Shown: positions 14,674-27,900 of the stretch, piece by piece
How the letters are laid out: each line of letters opens with the position of its first letter
How positions within the stretch are numbered: the first letter of the stretch is position 1
NCBI RefSeq assembly: GCF_027942865.1
Contig: NC_134525.1
Span: forward strand, 21,451,657-21,515,656
DNA length: 64,000 nucleotides
Direction: 5' to 3'
Origin: Odontesthes bonariensis
Lineage: Eukaryota; Chordata; Actinopteri; Atheriniformes; Atherinopsidae
Program-made: the position numbers and the translations under genes
Notes under the pieces: generated by a model
Told to the model about the DNA's origin: nothing
Seen by the model: the letters and a program-made list of their open reading frames with translations, nothing else
Databases searched by the model: none

Positions 14674-16683
14674 CTTTATGGGGGAAAAAATGAATAAATC
14701 ATTGAATAAGTTCACATCTTTTCAAGCCTATTTTCATTCAAAACTTGAAGAACCATACGCACATCAAAGCTGTTCTATAAGCTAATATTCTATTGCCGTC
14801 ATTGTCTCTTCTATTCATGCTACCCATCATGAGGTCTCTTCCAGTTCCAGTTTGGGAGATTAAAGAAGAAAAATCACATGTACAAAAATGCATTACAGTT
14901 TAGCTGAAAATAATCAGATTTAGTAGCCTGAGTTATAATTATTTTATTCTATTATTAAGTATCTAACTCGGACTGCAACTGTTTCATTATTGAATAAATA
15001 TTAGTAAAATGTCAGACAATAGCAAATAGGGCTCATGTCCAAAGTGCGTTCACTACCCAAAACCCTTATCTTCCGAGGTGATCTAATGCAGCTAATACTC
15101 AGCTGCAACCACAGTATAGGTGCAGTTTTTGTGAACAATTTAGACTACTACAACTACAACTAGCTTATCAAGTTGGTCTATAAACAAAGCCTTGGCCAGT
15201 TATTTCACAAACTGGTTCGACTATACTTCCAACATTATGGCGCTTGTCTTTGCACAGACTCTGTTCCAGGCTGACCTACAATGGAGTGACAACACAAGTG
15301 AATTTTATACTGAAAAGCTTCATAAAGATTCATAGAGATTCAGTTGAACTTTAAAATGCAATTTTACAAAGCACAAGGAGTTTAAACGTTGTCCCTCATC
15401 TAATCAACGGGAGGCAAATGGATCAAAACTCTCTCAGAGTTTTAAAAGAAATGCATTATTTTACCTCTCATGCGTAACATAAATGCCCGCTCCGCTGTTG
15501 GTTAAATTATTAGTGTTCTGTTTAAGGTGTAACATTATGGCAGGTGATATCAATTATGTGGGTGGTCTACTTTGTCAGCTGATGATGATGATGATGGGCT
15601 GGAAAAGTTATGCACAAGCATTCATACAGCATATGTTGCCAATGGCAACTGTAAACCAGAAATACATTTCCAGTATGCCTTTAATTCCTGCCCACTCCCT
15701 CGGGACATGTTAATAATGCATATAAAACTAGAACGCAAAGGGTCATTCTGACTGTTTTTCAAGAACCAGTCATGTAGTTTGAGCTTTTGTACAATCTAAA
15801 AGAAACAAAAGCAATTGAGTGCATGGGAAAATTATTGCTCAAACCACTCTTCAGTATTTTGTATTGTATAATTAACACGAGAGCAAAGTAATGTAATATC
15901 ATGATTATCAATATATTATATCAAAACAACCATAATCCTGGTGGAAATTTGGATTTAATATGTCTGAAAGCTACTGAAATGTATTAAAATACCCTAAACT
16001 TTCAGAAATATATATTTAACAATTCAAACTAGCTAACACTCAATAAAGGTGTTAAATAGGGCAACATCAGTATCTTCCTTGCAGGACATCAAGATTACAC
16101 AATACACACAAAACGTTTTTACATTCAAAATGTTTTTGCACTGATGCAACGTGTGTAAATAAATGATAAAATCATGATCACTTATGGAAATCTGGATTCA
16201 CTTTAAAACGTGGCTGACATTAGATAGACAAATATCTCAGTATAAAACTAAAAAACAAGATATCTAAAAACATTCTCCATCCTGGCGGCAGATGCTGATA
16301 CACCAACCTTACTCACACCAGTTAATTAGCAGAAAATTAACGAACAGTAGGCTACGTCTTTTTGGAACAATATCAACCGTTAGAAATGACACATTTCCGC
16401 ACTCACGCGACGCTTTCCTCGAGGTTTACGTTAGCAGAACTTAATTTGAGCTGTTGTGGCCACAAAGGGCACGAGGGAAGTGAACAGGTGAGCTGTTCAT
16501 TTGATATCTTTTAACGTGCTAGAAACAAACAAACAAAAAAACAAACAGGCTGTTTGTTAAATAGATATTAAAGGTGACATTTTATTTAAATTAACTTACT
16601 TGCAACACTGGGTATTCTAGAGTCTCCATGTGTTTGTCCGGAGGTGTTTCTTCCCTCGTCTTTGGGCTATTATGGACGACCAT
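14581..16683 (-). CDS. cacnb2, voltage-gated calcium channel beta-2 subunit, first two coding exons
   Basis: CACNB2 is a cytoplasmic subunit that binds the alpha-1 pore subunit of high-voltage calcium channels, brings it to the membrane and tunes gating. Only the variable N-terminus is in the window: 28 residues from exon 1 and 31 from exon 2, joined in phase 0. Exon 2 is diagnostic. It reads [20 protein letters not shown] and onward, nearly the same as the mammalian segment that follows the long beta-2 N-terminus starting MV. The SH3 and guanylate-kinase-like domains must lie beyond the left edge. The position next to slc39a12 matches human 10p12 and supports CACNB2 over paralogous beta subunits. 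Confidence 0.88.
14674..16599 (-). other. cacnb2 intron 1
   Basis: This is an AT-rich intron of about 1.9 kb between the two coding exons. It contains a short (GAT)n stretch near 15,580 and no recognisable exon or transposon. Confidence 0.7.
16600..16683 (-). CDS. cacnb2 coding exon 1 (alternative N-terminus)
   Basis: The exon encodes 28 residues starting [12 protein letters not shown] and ending YPVLQ, then a GTAAGT donor. The start ATG at 16,681-16,683 was chosen because the frame is open to the donor, enters exon 2 in phase 0, and the join ends in Q followed by S, as in the mammalian isoform whose first exon starts MVQRDMSK. Other beta-2 first exons may exist elsewhere. Confidence 0.78.
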
Positions 16684-17100
16684 TACACCCTTTGAAAAAG
16701 CAAATATTCAACAAAACGTCTCGGCTTGGATAGAAGCCCCGTTCGTGGACGAGAAAGAGACTCAAGCACATGTTTTTACAGGTAAGCTGAGTGGTTAAAT
16801 GCTGCTGCTGCTGCTACCGCCAATCTTCAAGTTTGAGCTGGAGTCAAAGGAGGGGCTTTGACTCCCAAAGGAGGCACAATTGTGCGGAAGAGGTTTGCAG
16901 TTTCTCTCAAATTCCGATGATGATGATGATGTGAATTCTCGGATATTATAGCCTTCAGCATCATGTAGCCTCCGCATCAGTTCACTCCTACCCACACTGG
17001 CTGAGAGCTCTCCTGCTCCATGCTCCTCTCATCCAACGCCAACACCTCCTCACAGCATCAAAGGATGAAAATGAACAGCATTCCAGCAAAAAAAAAAAAA
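16684..17100 (-). promoter_or_regulatory. cacnb2 5' flank / probable 5'UTR with upstream ORF
   Basis: The stretch is immediately upstream of the cacnb2 start and relatively GC-rich. It contains a 66-codon open frame on the minus strand (16,795-16,995) starting MGRSELMRRLHDAEGY and ending in a serine run encoded by AGC repeats; it stops before the main ATG. If it is transcribed it would be an upstream ORF. No TATA box is obvious. The transcription start cannot be placed from sequence alone. Confidence 0.35.
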
Positions 17101-17426
17101 AAAAAGGATAACAATGATTAAAATGCAAAAGTTTAGAGTACACAGACATTTAGACATTTTCCTCAGATCAGTTTTGGGGTTGATGGACTTTGAAACCATG
17201 TCGTGAAAAAGAAAGCTCAAAGTCTCCTGCTGTATTTCTATGGTGTCCAGAGAAGTGGGCACACTCTGAATTGTTTAGACTTTTTTTTAAGCATTTTAGC
17301 TGGCAAAGCACCCCCACGCTGTTTTACTCAAAAAGCCGAAGATGGGCCAATAGTAAATAGCAAACAGTCACATACACGATGCTTCTTGACATCAGGGGGT
17401 AAAGATCAGTATAAGAATCGAGGAGG

Positions 17427-17515
17427 CAGTACAGTGGTGTGGTGGTTAGCAGTAGTACCAGTGTTCTCTCTTGGTACTTTGGCTTCCTCCTTTAGTCCAA
17501 AAACTGTGGTGGCTC
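17427..17515 (+). repeat. DANA-like tRNA-derived SINE relic
   Basis: It contains the phrase acagtggtgtggtggttagc, the A-box-like head of a SINE family common in fish, followed by a decayed body (tactttggcttcctcc, tccaaaaactg). A better copy of the same family is at 53,543-53,824. Confidence 0.5.
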
Positions 17516-17635
17516 CATCTCTCCCTATGCCTGTCTTGCACTGACAAAAATGTGGTATCTTTGACGGGGGGGGACTTGAAAATGGATGACTTACACAGCA
17601 CTCAGAGGCATACACCAAGTTAAAAAAAAAGCAAT

Positions 17636-17712
17636 TCCATCCATCCATGCATCCATTATCTTCCGCTGACACGGTCGAGTTGTCCAGGCAACAGGTCATA
17701 GACCTTTTTTAC
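17636..17712 (+). repeat. LINE 3'-tail-like relic (CCATCCAT type)
   Basis: The stretch ccatccatccatgcatccat followed by tatcttccgctgacacgg resembles the tail common to several fish LINE and LTR families. It is too short to classify. Confidence 0.4.
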
Positions 17713-20700
17713 CTGAAGTCAGAGGAAGGCAAAGTGGAACGATGCGGCTGAAAGTGAACACCTCATAGAAACGACGAGCGGGGACAGGCAACACATAGCT
17801 CTTAAAACATTTATATTGAAACATCATTTTTATCGTGGTAGTAGTTTAATTGCAGTAAATTTGCAATGAAATTATCAAAGTGCAAAAACGGAGCAGTTGA
17901 ACAACAGTCTGTGAAACCTTTAGAAATGTTCAGGTTCTCAAATATAACGGGACAAATTAACAACATAAACAAACACACAAACTACTCCTTTCAGCAAGTG
18001 AAATGTGGATCTGTTGGGTAGAGATCACGTGATCGCTGCAGAATATTCCGCTTCTTTACCTTCTAAACTCCTCGGTTGCTTTTGCTATATGTTTTCTGGC
18101 TGATCATCCGTGTTGTCTTCTTCAAATTTTTAAACCCTGTGCTCGCCCTTGTTTTTTCCTTTTCCTTAGAATGCATCAACCTGTTGATTTGACCACTCCT
18201 AATGTCTCTAGCCGTCTCTCTGATGAATTTTTTTCCATTTCTTCAGACTAATGATGGCCTATCTATCTTGAATTGAGAGCCTCTTTGACAGTGAGTTGTG
18301 GGTCCTGTGCACAGCTTCCAAATGTTAATGCACACTTGAAACCACCTACACTGCTCTGACCCGCTTCACTGATCTTTAAATGGAGAAGGTAAACTGTTGC
18401 CAAAACCAATGCATTAAACAGCTTTTTAGCCAAATGTCCAGTCCACATTTAAGCAAACAAAAAGGTTTTATTAAGGAGCTGTAACTCCTTAGTGAGATGA
18501 AACACCTGTACTTTGGGCTGTTTAAAACTGCAACTTGAATTTGTTGTGAGGAACCTTCTCGTAGAAATGAATGCATAGAAATGACTTTAGATAGTATTGA
18601 TTTTATCTCTCTAAAAATGATTGATTTTCTTAATTCTTGTAAAAAAAAAAAATGGATCTGAGGGAGAGCTCAAGTTAAAGTCTCCATATATCTCGTTTTG
18701 GTGTCAAAAAACAAATATATTCTGTTTAAAAGTGTATAAAACAGAGAACAGCAACAAATCTTTGCATTTGAGCAAAAAAAGCAGCTATAGAATGTGAGTC
18801 TTTTTGACTAATATACAAACTTTTACTGCTGGTTTGAGGTGAGGGAAAGGTTCACCTGGTCTGTTGTGCTCCTGTATGAGATGAGCTGTGATGGACAAGT
18901 AAATAAAGAGTTGCTCATCAAGCAAGTTGAAACCACTGCTCGGAAGCTTTTCTTATCAATTGTTGCCCTCTAGTGGCTTTGTGTGCATTTGCATGTTAAA
19001 TAGGCACTCTGATTCCTCCCATTGGTGTTGAATTACTGGTCAGCCTGTGGTAACAGTTATATAATGACACTGGTGGCTCTGAGCTGTTTTAAAGTCTGCC
19101 AAATTGATCCTGATAGTGTCATAGTGATGTCATCAAGGTTACCTCAGATTTATAACACAATACTGTGGCATTTCAGAGACGTGGGCATTAACCAAACACA
19201 AATAGAACTTTCCGGATCTGGCAAATTTGCCATCTGGAGTGCTACATGATTAGGGATCATATGATTATATATAATGTAGAGACAAACTGCAGAAACCAGT
19301 TGAAAGAGCTGGTTTGTGTGTATTTGGGTTGTTCCCACAGTATGGCTTGATCCCTATCGCGACCCCAAGTTGCTAATCACCAAACCCTCACAGACATGCT
19401 TGACTTCATAGCTGTAATGAGTCACTGTTTGAGCTGATAAAGGTTTGAAATATCATAATGAAGGAGGAATGAGACACATTATTGTGCCAACACATGTTGC
19501 CTGGTAACAAACAAACAAAAAGACAATATATATAGAAAAAAAGTAGGGAGAGCCAGAGGGTATATTTCAGTGTACCCTCTGGCTACACTGAACAGTGATA
19601 GTGAAATGTAAAGTTTCCGTACATCTTCTATGACTGGTTTGCATTTACTTTGAGAGAGGAAGAACAACCATGTAGATGACAAGCTTTGCTTTGAATCATG
19701 GTTTCCATGAAGAAAGTCTACAGATGTGCGGACTAATAGACAGGGTGCCATAGTGGCATCAAAAAGTACACATCATTGGAAGATCTGATTAGACTTCTCT
19801 GCACCCTCATAAACGTGTCTCTTTTAAGTTGATAGGATGTATGTTTTTTTTACGTTTCATTGGTGTCTGTGATTGTTCTTTATATTTTTTGGTTCCTGCC
19901 AGATTTAAACTTGTTAAACAAAAGGGAGACAGTTTTAGCAGAGCACAAAAGTCATAGAGTTTAAAAGGTGATAACAGTGAGTTACCTTGTTAGTTATTAT
20001 TTTAAAGTCAGCTCCTTTCCAATCAATAGGAAAACATTTTTATGTTTCCTGTTCAGTGTCTCTCTCGTAGCTTGTTTGCGAGTGTTCTTCTGCCCCGGTG
20101 ACCTCTTGAGCCGAACTTTTCTACTGACAGGTCTCTGCTGAGCAAGTGGGATTACTCCGTGTGTACACACCAACATGCCCCAGATAAAAGCGCTTCCTTC
20201 CTCAATCCTGGCAGCAGTTGCGGGAAAAGTCACACACATGCCAAAAAAATACCTCTGTGCTGCTAAAAAGCCGATTTACACAAATGCGAGTAAGGTCGAT
20301 GCTTTCCTGGAAATGCCAAAAGGGTTGGCATTTCTAAAATAACAGCAAATTTGCTGGAATAAGAGAAAATGCGGTGGACTTCCTTCTATTGTTTGAACAT
20401 TTCTCGGGAAGTCTCAGTAAATGGTATCAGCTTTTTCTGACATGATAGACAAATAATCCCACGAATCTGTCGATAGAACTGACTTAGCAGTTTGATAACG
20501 AGCCTAGAAGGGAACATTCACATAACCACCGTGGAAAACTAAACAATGAATCTAATCCCTGGTTCAAATGGCATAAGCGATTGGTAGTTGTTTGCTCAAA
20601 TTTTACATAAACATCGCTGTTGAGACGACGAGAATTTAATCGCAGCAAGCTGATTAGAAAATTTAAAAAAAAAAACTACATCACAAATAACCAGTATCAC

Positions 20701-21427
20701 AAATCCATTTTTTCCCCCAAGAAATAAGTTGATTTATTGTGTTTCATTTATTTTATTGTTCTGAAGCGTTCATCATACTGTGTTCTTCCGCCTCCTTCTG
20801 CTGGCCCACTTTGACCACCAAAGAGCATGTGCACTGTGTGGGTCGGAGTTTCTGTCTGTTTCGGCAGCGAGCATTAGTCATCCAGGTTGGTGGATGAAGA
20901 GAACAAGTAAGCTCAGGTGGGTGGAAATGCCCTCGTTGGATCACAGTGAGGCCTCAAAAAACAAAGAACAATACCTCGGAGATGAGAAGCAGATATATAG
21001 AGAGCAACGTTTTTCCAAACAGGGCTTCATAAATAACTGTGTCTGAGAGCAGCTTAAGCCTGACAAAGAGCCTCTAGGCTTATTTCATAACTAATAACAG
21101 AGTTTTTATTAAGCCATATAGGCTTTGGATCTTTTTCCAAACTTGCCAAATGATATTAGAAAATAATCATATCCTTGAAAGCTCATTTACATACTCACTT
21201 AATTTACATAAAAAATTCACCCTGCTGCTAAATAATGTAGTATTTTAAAACTGTCTCAGTTGTCCTTTTAAATGGTGTTAAATTTTACTTGTCTTTTGTG
21301 AAAATACAAAATTAAAGGACAACAAAATCCGTACTAAAACCTCCATGTTAACTCGAGGATTCTCAGATTTCCTTTTCCATCCGTTTAAAGATAGAGGAAG
21401 AAGAAAAAAAAGGCAAATCTGCAATAC

Positions 21428-21433
21428 TTTATT
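21428..21433 (-). terminator. Candidate poly(A) signal of slc39a12
   Basis: AATAAA on the minus strand lies about 400 bp downstream of the slc39a12 stop codon. Further copies occur farther left (near 21,102 and 20,749), so the site actually used is uncertain. Confidence 0.35.
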
Positions 21434-21828
21434 TCTTGGTAATGAGATATGATTTAAAAATCAAATGATTGGATTGTCTTGATGCAACAAGAATATCGCA
21501 TAGAACAACAGATGTGCACATCTGCCAAGTCAAATCAAACGAGCCACATAGCATCCAGATTCATGAGCACCCGAATTAGAAAAATAGATGATCAAGTGTA
21601 AAAAATAAAAAATAAGATGACCAACCCCTAGAAATATACCATGAAATTTTGATCCAGTGCCGAGACTATGACGTCATGTAGCATTACTGACCTACTAAAA
21701 CACACCGTCTGCACGCGCTAACACCTGCATTTGTGAAGAGCGGGAGATGATAATTAACAAGTCAATGAAAAGTAGAAAAGTCAACGTTTACTTCTCCTCG
21801 CCTCTGTTTGAAGAGTCGCGCACTGCAT

Positions 21829-21957
21829 TCAGAATTTGAGTTCATGTTCAAAGAGTGCCAGCAGCAAAAGGCAGGCCCAACCCATCAGGAGGCCGAGGTT
21901 CTGCAGGAGGAACATGAGACACGGTCTGTTGGTTTTCACTCGACTCATCTCTGGAAG
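21829..21957 (-). CDS. slc39a12 exon 12 (last coding)
   Basis: It has 43 codons including TGA and starts [12 protein letters not shown]. It encodes the last membrane segment ([19 protein letters not shown]) and the short tail FEHELKF. Phase 0. Confidence 0.93.
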   Translation of the reverse strand, partial: LPEMSRVKTNRPCLMFLLQNLGLLMGWACLLLLALFEHELKF

Positions 21958-24900
21958 CTGATGATAAAAAGAAAATAAAGTATAATAAGTTATGATAAGA
22001 CATCCAATGAAAAGACAAAAATCAGCAATACATTCGCACATCTCTCAGTACTTTCCTGTTCTCTACCCTGTCAGTCCCATTGCTTCCTGCTACAGACACA
22101 CAGTAAATCATTATCATAATCTGTACTAAAGCAGAGCAGCGCTTCGAGATGGATGCTTAATTCAGCATGCCCACATTGCACTTAACATGTCAGCATGTGT
22201 AGGGCAAATGATTACCATGTTCACCACCAAATTTATGCAGGTATTTTGCCATGAAGTTCAGGGGAGTTTCTTCTTTGTTTTGTTGATGGCACTAGATAAG
22301 TAAGGCCAAAATAAGGGCATCATTTTATTTTGTTGTTCGCACAGTGTTTTTGGGTTGAACACTTGTCTGGTGTGTATAGATGCAGACTCAATACCAATTA
22401 CATTGTGAGTCGAGAACTACGAAAAAACGTGGCAGTTTGAAACACTAATCCAATCGGCTATGTTCTCCGATTACATGTCTGTGCTACCACGTTCTTGATA
22501 TTTTACATAAAATCTGTGAATCTCTGAGAAGAGGAGTTGAAGTGTACACTGCTTTCAGATCCATGGCTCTACAGTGACTAGCAGGGCTTTTCTCTCATAT
22601 CCACCAATCAGCCACATCATTAAAACCACCTGTCTAATGCTGTGTAGGCCCTCCTCTGATCTGTTAATACAAGATTTTTGGGGTGTTCTGTGGTAGGATC
22701 TCGGTAGAAGGTTCTTTTAGGTCCTCTGGGCTGGAGTGTGAGGCCTCTGTGTATCAGGTTTGCTCTGACATTTCATTTGGAGGTGAGGTCAGCACCTTTG
22801 GTTCAGGGCTGCTACTATGATTTAATGGTGGGACCCAAATTTTCCCAGTTTAAAATGGGCAACCGAGACATTTTCTAGGGCTGACATTCGTTTGTTTGTT
22901 TTTGTTTTTTCATTGAAAATGTAATAAACATTTGACCATCCCTTTAAGAGACTGCCTTACCATTTCTACCAGCGACAAATAGAGAAATATCCCAGCAGTG
23001 ACAGAGAAGATCCACTGCTGAACTTCTGCCTCTGAGGAAACAAAGAGTCCGATGTAGAGGCCCATGAAGGCCGTTAGAGCGCTGAGGAAGTTCATCATCA
23101 CAGCAGTCTTCACTGAGAGTCCAGAGCTGAGCAACACTGCAAAATCACCTTAAAGATAAAAAAAAAAAAGCAGCAGCATGTTGGTCATAGTGTTATCTGG
23201 AGTCGCCAAGTGTTCAGAAATTAATCACAGTGACCTCTCACCCATCTCGTGCGGGATCTCGTGGCACAGGATGGCCACAGTGGTCGCCATGCCGGTCTCT
23301 GCTGAAGAGGAGAAAGCTGCTCCCACAACCAGGCCATCAGCAAAGTTATGAAGACTGTCTCCCACGATTACCATCACAGCCAGCAGAGGAACCCCTTGTC
23401 CTGGGAACACAAAGAGAGTCTGTTATTGAAGCTCATCCTCAGACCGTGGTGATTGGTCTGCCGTGCCAGACGACTAATTACAGAGTACAGCACATTAATC
23501 TGGGTGAGAGTATGCAGCTCGTTTTGAAGGAGTCGTTTAGCTTACTCTGACGTGGAGGACTGCTCGTGTCTGTATGTTCAGGAGACATTTCTGTACACTC
23601 TAAGTCGTCCACCGGTCCCTGCAGGAAAGAGACAATTATTTCAACTTTCTTAACCTCTGATTCAAATCTGAGTTGTCATAGTTAAACAAAGAGAACTGGG
23701 TGAGACAGGTTAACCAAAAGAGGATATTTTGGGGACCCTTCTCTGTCCAGTATATTCCGGTTATGAGGCAGGCATTCAACTGTATGTACACAACTCAACA
23801 CAAGCATAAAGTACTTTGTGAATTACTCAATACTTCTCATTCTCCAACATCCTACATGCTGTGTTTCTTTACTCCCTCCCACACCACTCCTCGTTTCCTG
23901 TTATATAAGAGCAGTGCAGCATGGATTTCATTGAATTTCAGTACATTTTGTTTTACATGGATGTAGTGAGTTACTAATGGCAAATGTGTTCTGAAAGAAG
24001 TGATAGCTGACGATGGGGTCAGAATGGTGCGAATGTGCTGCTTCGGCCCTAAACTCGTTTGGGAAACAGAGCCCACAGGCACATCAGTTTGTGTTTTTCC
24101 TGATGCTCGGGTGGAGGATTGTTGCAGTGAAGTGAACATGGAGGTGAATGAAATTATATTTACTTGAATAAAACTTCAATGATACAAAATGTTTTATCAA
24201 CAGCTGACGTAACTAGAACAACAGTTGCCTCAGTTTTTAGAGCCAATATAAAAGCAAGTATGAAAGCAGGTTTATTATTTAGTGTAAAACAAAATGACCA
24301 GAAATTAATATTTTAAGTGATAAATACTTAAAATATCCAGATTCTAAAGATACTACATGATGTAATATAAATTAACAAGACCACTACTCCAGAATTCATC
24401 TTTACATCATTTGTGGTGTCAAAACAATAGTAGATTAAAAGTAAATTTAAAAAGTCCTTCTGGATTTGGTTTGAGATCCAAATTATCTTTTTTGTAGTTA
24501 TTGGGAAGTTTCATCTGTGTACCAAATTTCACTCCGGTTGAGGATTCCTGGGGACTGTTTTGCTCTTTCTAGGAGTTGCTGTTGAGTTATTTTGTCACAA
24601 CCATATGTGAGAACCTGTAAAAAAAATCTGTGTATTTTCACCTCTTCTGACACATTGAAAGAGCTTCGGCTTCGTGCTTGATCGAAAAGTTCAGCTGCAA
24701 GTCGTCTTAAGTTGCATTAGTTCTGTACTCAGCAAAATAGTTTGCTGAATTAAGCAAAACCATGTTGCTCCAAAACCTGTATGTGTCATTACAGGATTAA
24801 GTCTGGCTTCACAAATGTGCAAGTAATTTGTGTAGCATGCACCAGTGCACTCCCATTCCACATGGATGACCGCTTTAAACTGCTGATAACAAGCCATATA

Positions 24901-27900
24901 ATCCTTCTCCTTTCTAGAGTGGAATCAGCGCATCGTAATTTATCAAAATAACTTTGAAATTTGATTTGCCAGTCCAGAGGATAGTTTTACGTTTCACCTC
25001 AGTCCATCTTAAAGGAGCTTAAAGGAGAACACACTTTCACAGAGTCCTTTTACTTCTGAATTACTCTTTTATGCACAATCATCTTTCACCGACCTGTTGC
25101 CTGATAAGTTTTGATAAAGCAATACAGTACACAGCTTGTTTGTCATGTTGCTGGCATCAAATCTAAAATATGCTTTATTTGTACCATGTTCAATGAAATA
25201 TTGAGTCTGAAAATCCAGAGGTAGTTATCTGGCTTTTTTGTTTCTTTTATTTGATCTCTTTTTTTCTCTGTTCTTGACATTTGGCAGCATTTGGATGTTT
25301 AGCTCCTTCATTCCCAAAAGCTGCCTCGTCGTGGTAACTATCATTTGTTCTATCACCAACTAAACAAAGGTGACGATAAGAGGAATGAGGATTTACTGCC
25401 AACAATGCTTTTTTTAAAAAAAAACGACAGTTCAGTGAGAGTTGTTAAGGGACTCACCAGCTGGATGGTGGAGATGGACTTCCCCCGCTGTGACTCACTG
25501 TTGCAGTTCAGCTCTAAGGGAAGGTCACTGGAGTGACCCTGCAGATGGAGGAAAGTCAGGGGACCATTGTTTCTCAACATGCACAGTCATGACAAAAGTA
25601 TTTGTCTTTGTGAAACTCTCACACTCCAAAAGCCAGATAAATAAAATCGACCACAGTTTCGGGTTCTTTCCCATAATACATTATGATTTGAGTATTAGAT
25701 TGACAAAAGCCTTACGTGGCTGTGAGATGGGACTAAAAGTGAGAATATTCTTTCAATAAGAAAAAAGCCGTAAATCCCAGCAATCAGGCCCAGAATTTTC
25801 CACAGATACTCCTTTTCTTCAGTAAAGTGCTCGTCATCGTGACTGTGAGTGCTGTCATGGAGGCCAAGGATCTGAAGAGGCCCAAAAATGAAAGAGTTTG
25901 ATCCAGAATCAGGACACGTATGTGATCGCTTATAGTGCTACAGTAGCTTCAACCTGTGGTATGAGGTGCAGGAGAGCATCTCCTGAGAGGGTTCCCACTG
26001 CCAGGCCGACAAACAGCTGCAGGATGAGTGTGAAGGTCTCCTGGCAGGAGTTGAAGAAGATGAGGCAGATACCGAACATGGAGCCAACCGTGATGAGCAG
26101 GACAGCAGCTGTGCTGTAGCCATACTCTGCAGGAGGGAAAGGACTTTGAATATATAAATATCTATTTCTTTTTTAGCAGATTAATGTAAGAGATTGTGAG
26201 AATCCTCAAAGTTAAATAAATGATAGAAATATAAGCAGAATAGAATTGAAACCTAAATTGCATTAATTTAAAACTGTTGCATGGAGATACTTGTCTAATA
26301 CTTTAATTCTGTTGATATTCTTTTTGTTTGAACAATACATGAAACTACTTTACGTCATAACCCTTTTACTTATTCAAAGTCCAACTGGTAACCAAGACTC
26401 AAAGTTTTGATTTCAATTTAGTGAGCAAAGTCATCAAATCCAACTCACTGTGTTTTTAAAATGAAGGTGGTTTTCAGAGAGAAACGATTAGATATGAAAT
26501 GTCTTACTCTCGATGGCAGTTGGCAGAGACCCTCTTGTTTTCTGCTCTGTAGTCCCACAGGCATTGCCTAGCAACTGCTGAATGATGGCAGGGCAAATTT
26601 GTCTGAAATGCTCCTTGGAAATGGGCAAATGCGGCTCCAGTGCAAAAATATCCACCAGCTGATTGGCTGAAAAACATGCCTGATTTGGTTCAAAAGAAGA
26701 AACAAATTGGGAGATGGGCAGGAAGCAGTTCAACTCAGGTTTCATAGCAACTGCATGTAAATTCAAGCAATCCTGCCACACAGTATTTAGTGATTCTCAG
26801 CGCACAATTATAACTTTTTATCTCCAAAACTTAATAGAATAATCCTCTTGTCCTCACCTGTGCCCAAGCTCTGCTTATTCCCTCAGTTTCGTGGTTGCAG
26901 CTGTTTTGCGAATGCGCAGCTACATTCGGTGAACTTACTGTGATGCTTCGCCTCTTCCTGGCTTGAGAGTGCGCTGCTCCTTCGCGTCCTACACCCAACC
27001 GACGAAGCAGCTCCTGCAGGTCTAAGCAAATACAATGGCCACAAAATAGCATCAGGTTTAATTCGTCACTGTTTTGTGTCAGGATTTCTTTATTTGCAGT
27101 GCTAAACAGTTTCACAATAATGCAAAAGATGGTCACAAATGTGCAAATTCATCCAGGCAAGATGGAGGAATACAGTGTAACAGTTTAGGGGTCTTTTATA
27201 ACATCTTCATTAACCTTGACAAGGCCAGTTGGACAACTACCGCTCTGTCACACGAGCGAAACAGGCGACACATACCTGTGATGTACACCTGAAAGAATGG
27301 TCATTATTATTCAACATGAAGAAATTAAGAATTTTTTCACAACAGTTAATAGTTTGACCTTTTTTTCAAATAAAATTTACAAGGAAGAGTGGAATAGCTT
27401 TAGACACAATGTTTGATCATCTATCCTCTAACACACCAACAAGAATATTAGAGGCAAATGAGTCACTCTTCACAGTCGTGTGGATAGAAAAGTTCAAACT
27501 TCTCCGCTATATGGGATTTAGTGCAAAAGCTTTCACTTGTCGTGACAAACGCATAGAGAATTATCATCAGTGTCTGTTACAGCCTCTTTTAGCTCTCGTG
27601 GATTTCCAGAACATATTTTTTGTGTATCAGTTCACTTTTAGCTGCCTGCTTGTGAACATCGTTAAATTTAGCGTCAGTTAGTTTTCTCAGACAACAAACG
27701 CATGCTACTCTGAAACTGAGGCAAGATTTGATAATGGCCAATATTGCTCTGTATATATTAGATGTGAACTTTAAAGTTCTGGATTGATTGCACAGAAAAA
27801 TGGGTGAAAACAAGAAAAACCCACCAGAATTTGTGTCCATCAGCGCAAAAACAAAGGTGTATTTTTTGTGATCCATCACAGTAAAAATAAACGTATGCCA

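Larger units (their letters stand above)
17101..21400. other. Intergenic region between cacnb2 5' end and slc39a12 3' end
   Basis: No exon is supported here. There are two small retroposon relics near 17.4-17.7 kb, and the rest is unique AT-rich sequence. An 80-codon minus-strand frame at 19,997-20,239 and others of similar size resemble nothing known and have no splice context. Confidence 0.5.

Noticed and set aside
15570-15600. (GAT)n microsatellite in cacnb2 intron 1
   Set aside because: Only about six units; not notable beyond background.
19997-20239. An 80-codon minus-strand frame in the spacer between cacnb2 and slc39a12
   Set aside because: Basic composition but no recognisable domain, no clear splice sites, no neighbour exon in phase.
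25356-25760. Plus-strand frames around slc39a12 exon 8
   Set aside because: Shadows of the minus-strand exon; no similarity of their own.
27276-27288. A possible 13-bp micro-exon of slc39a12 (GTGTACATCACAG) with good acceptor and GTATGT donor
   Set aside because: Including it breaks the frame between exons 3 and 4; joining exon 3 directly to exon 4 gives an in-frame match to the family.
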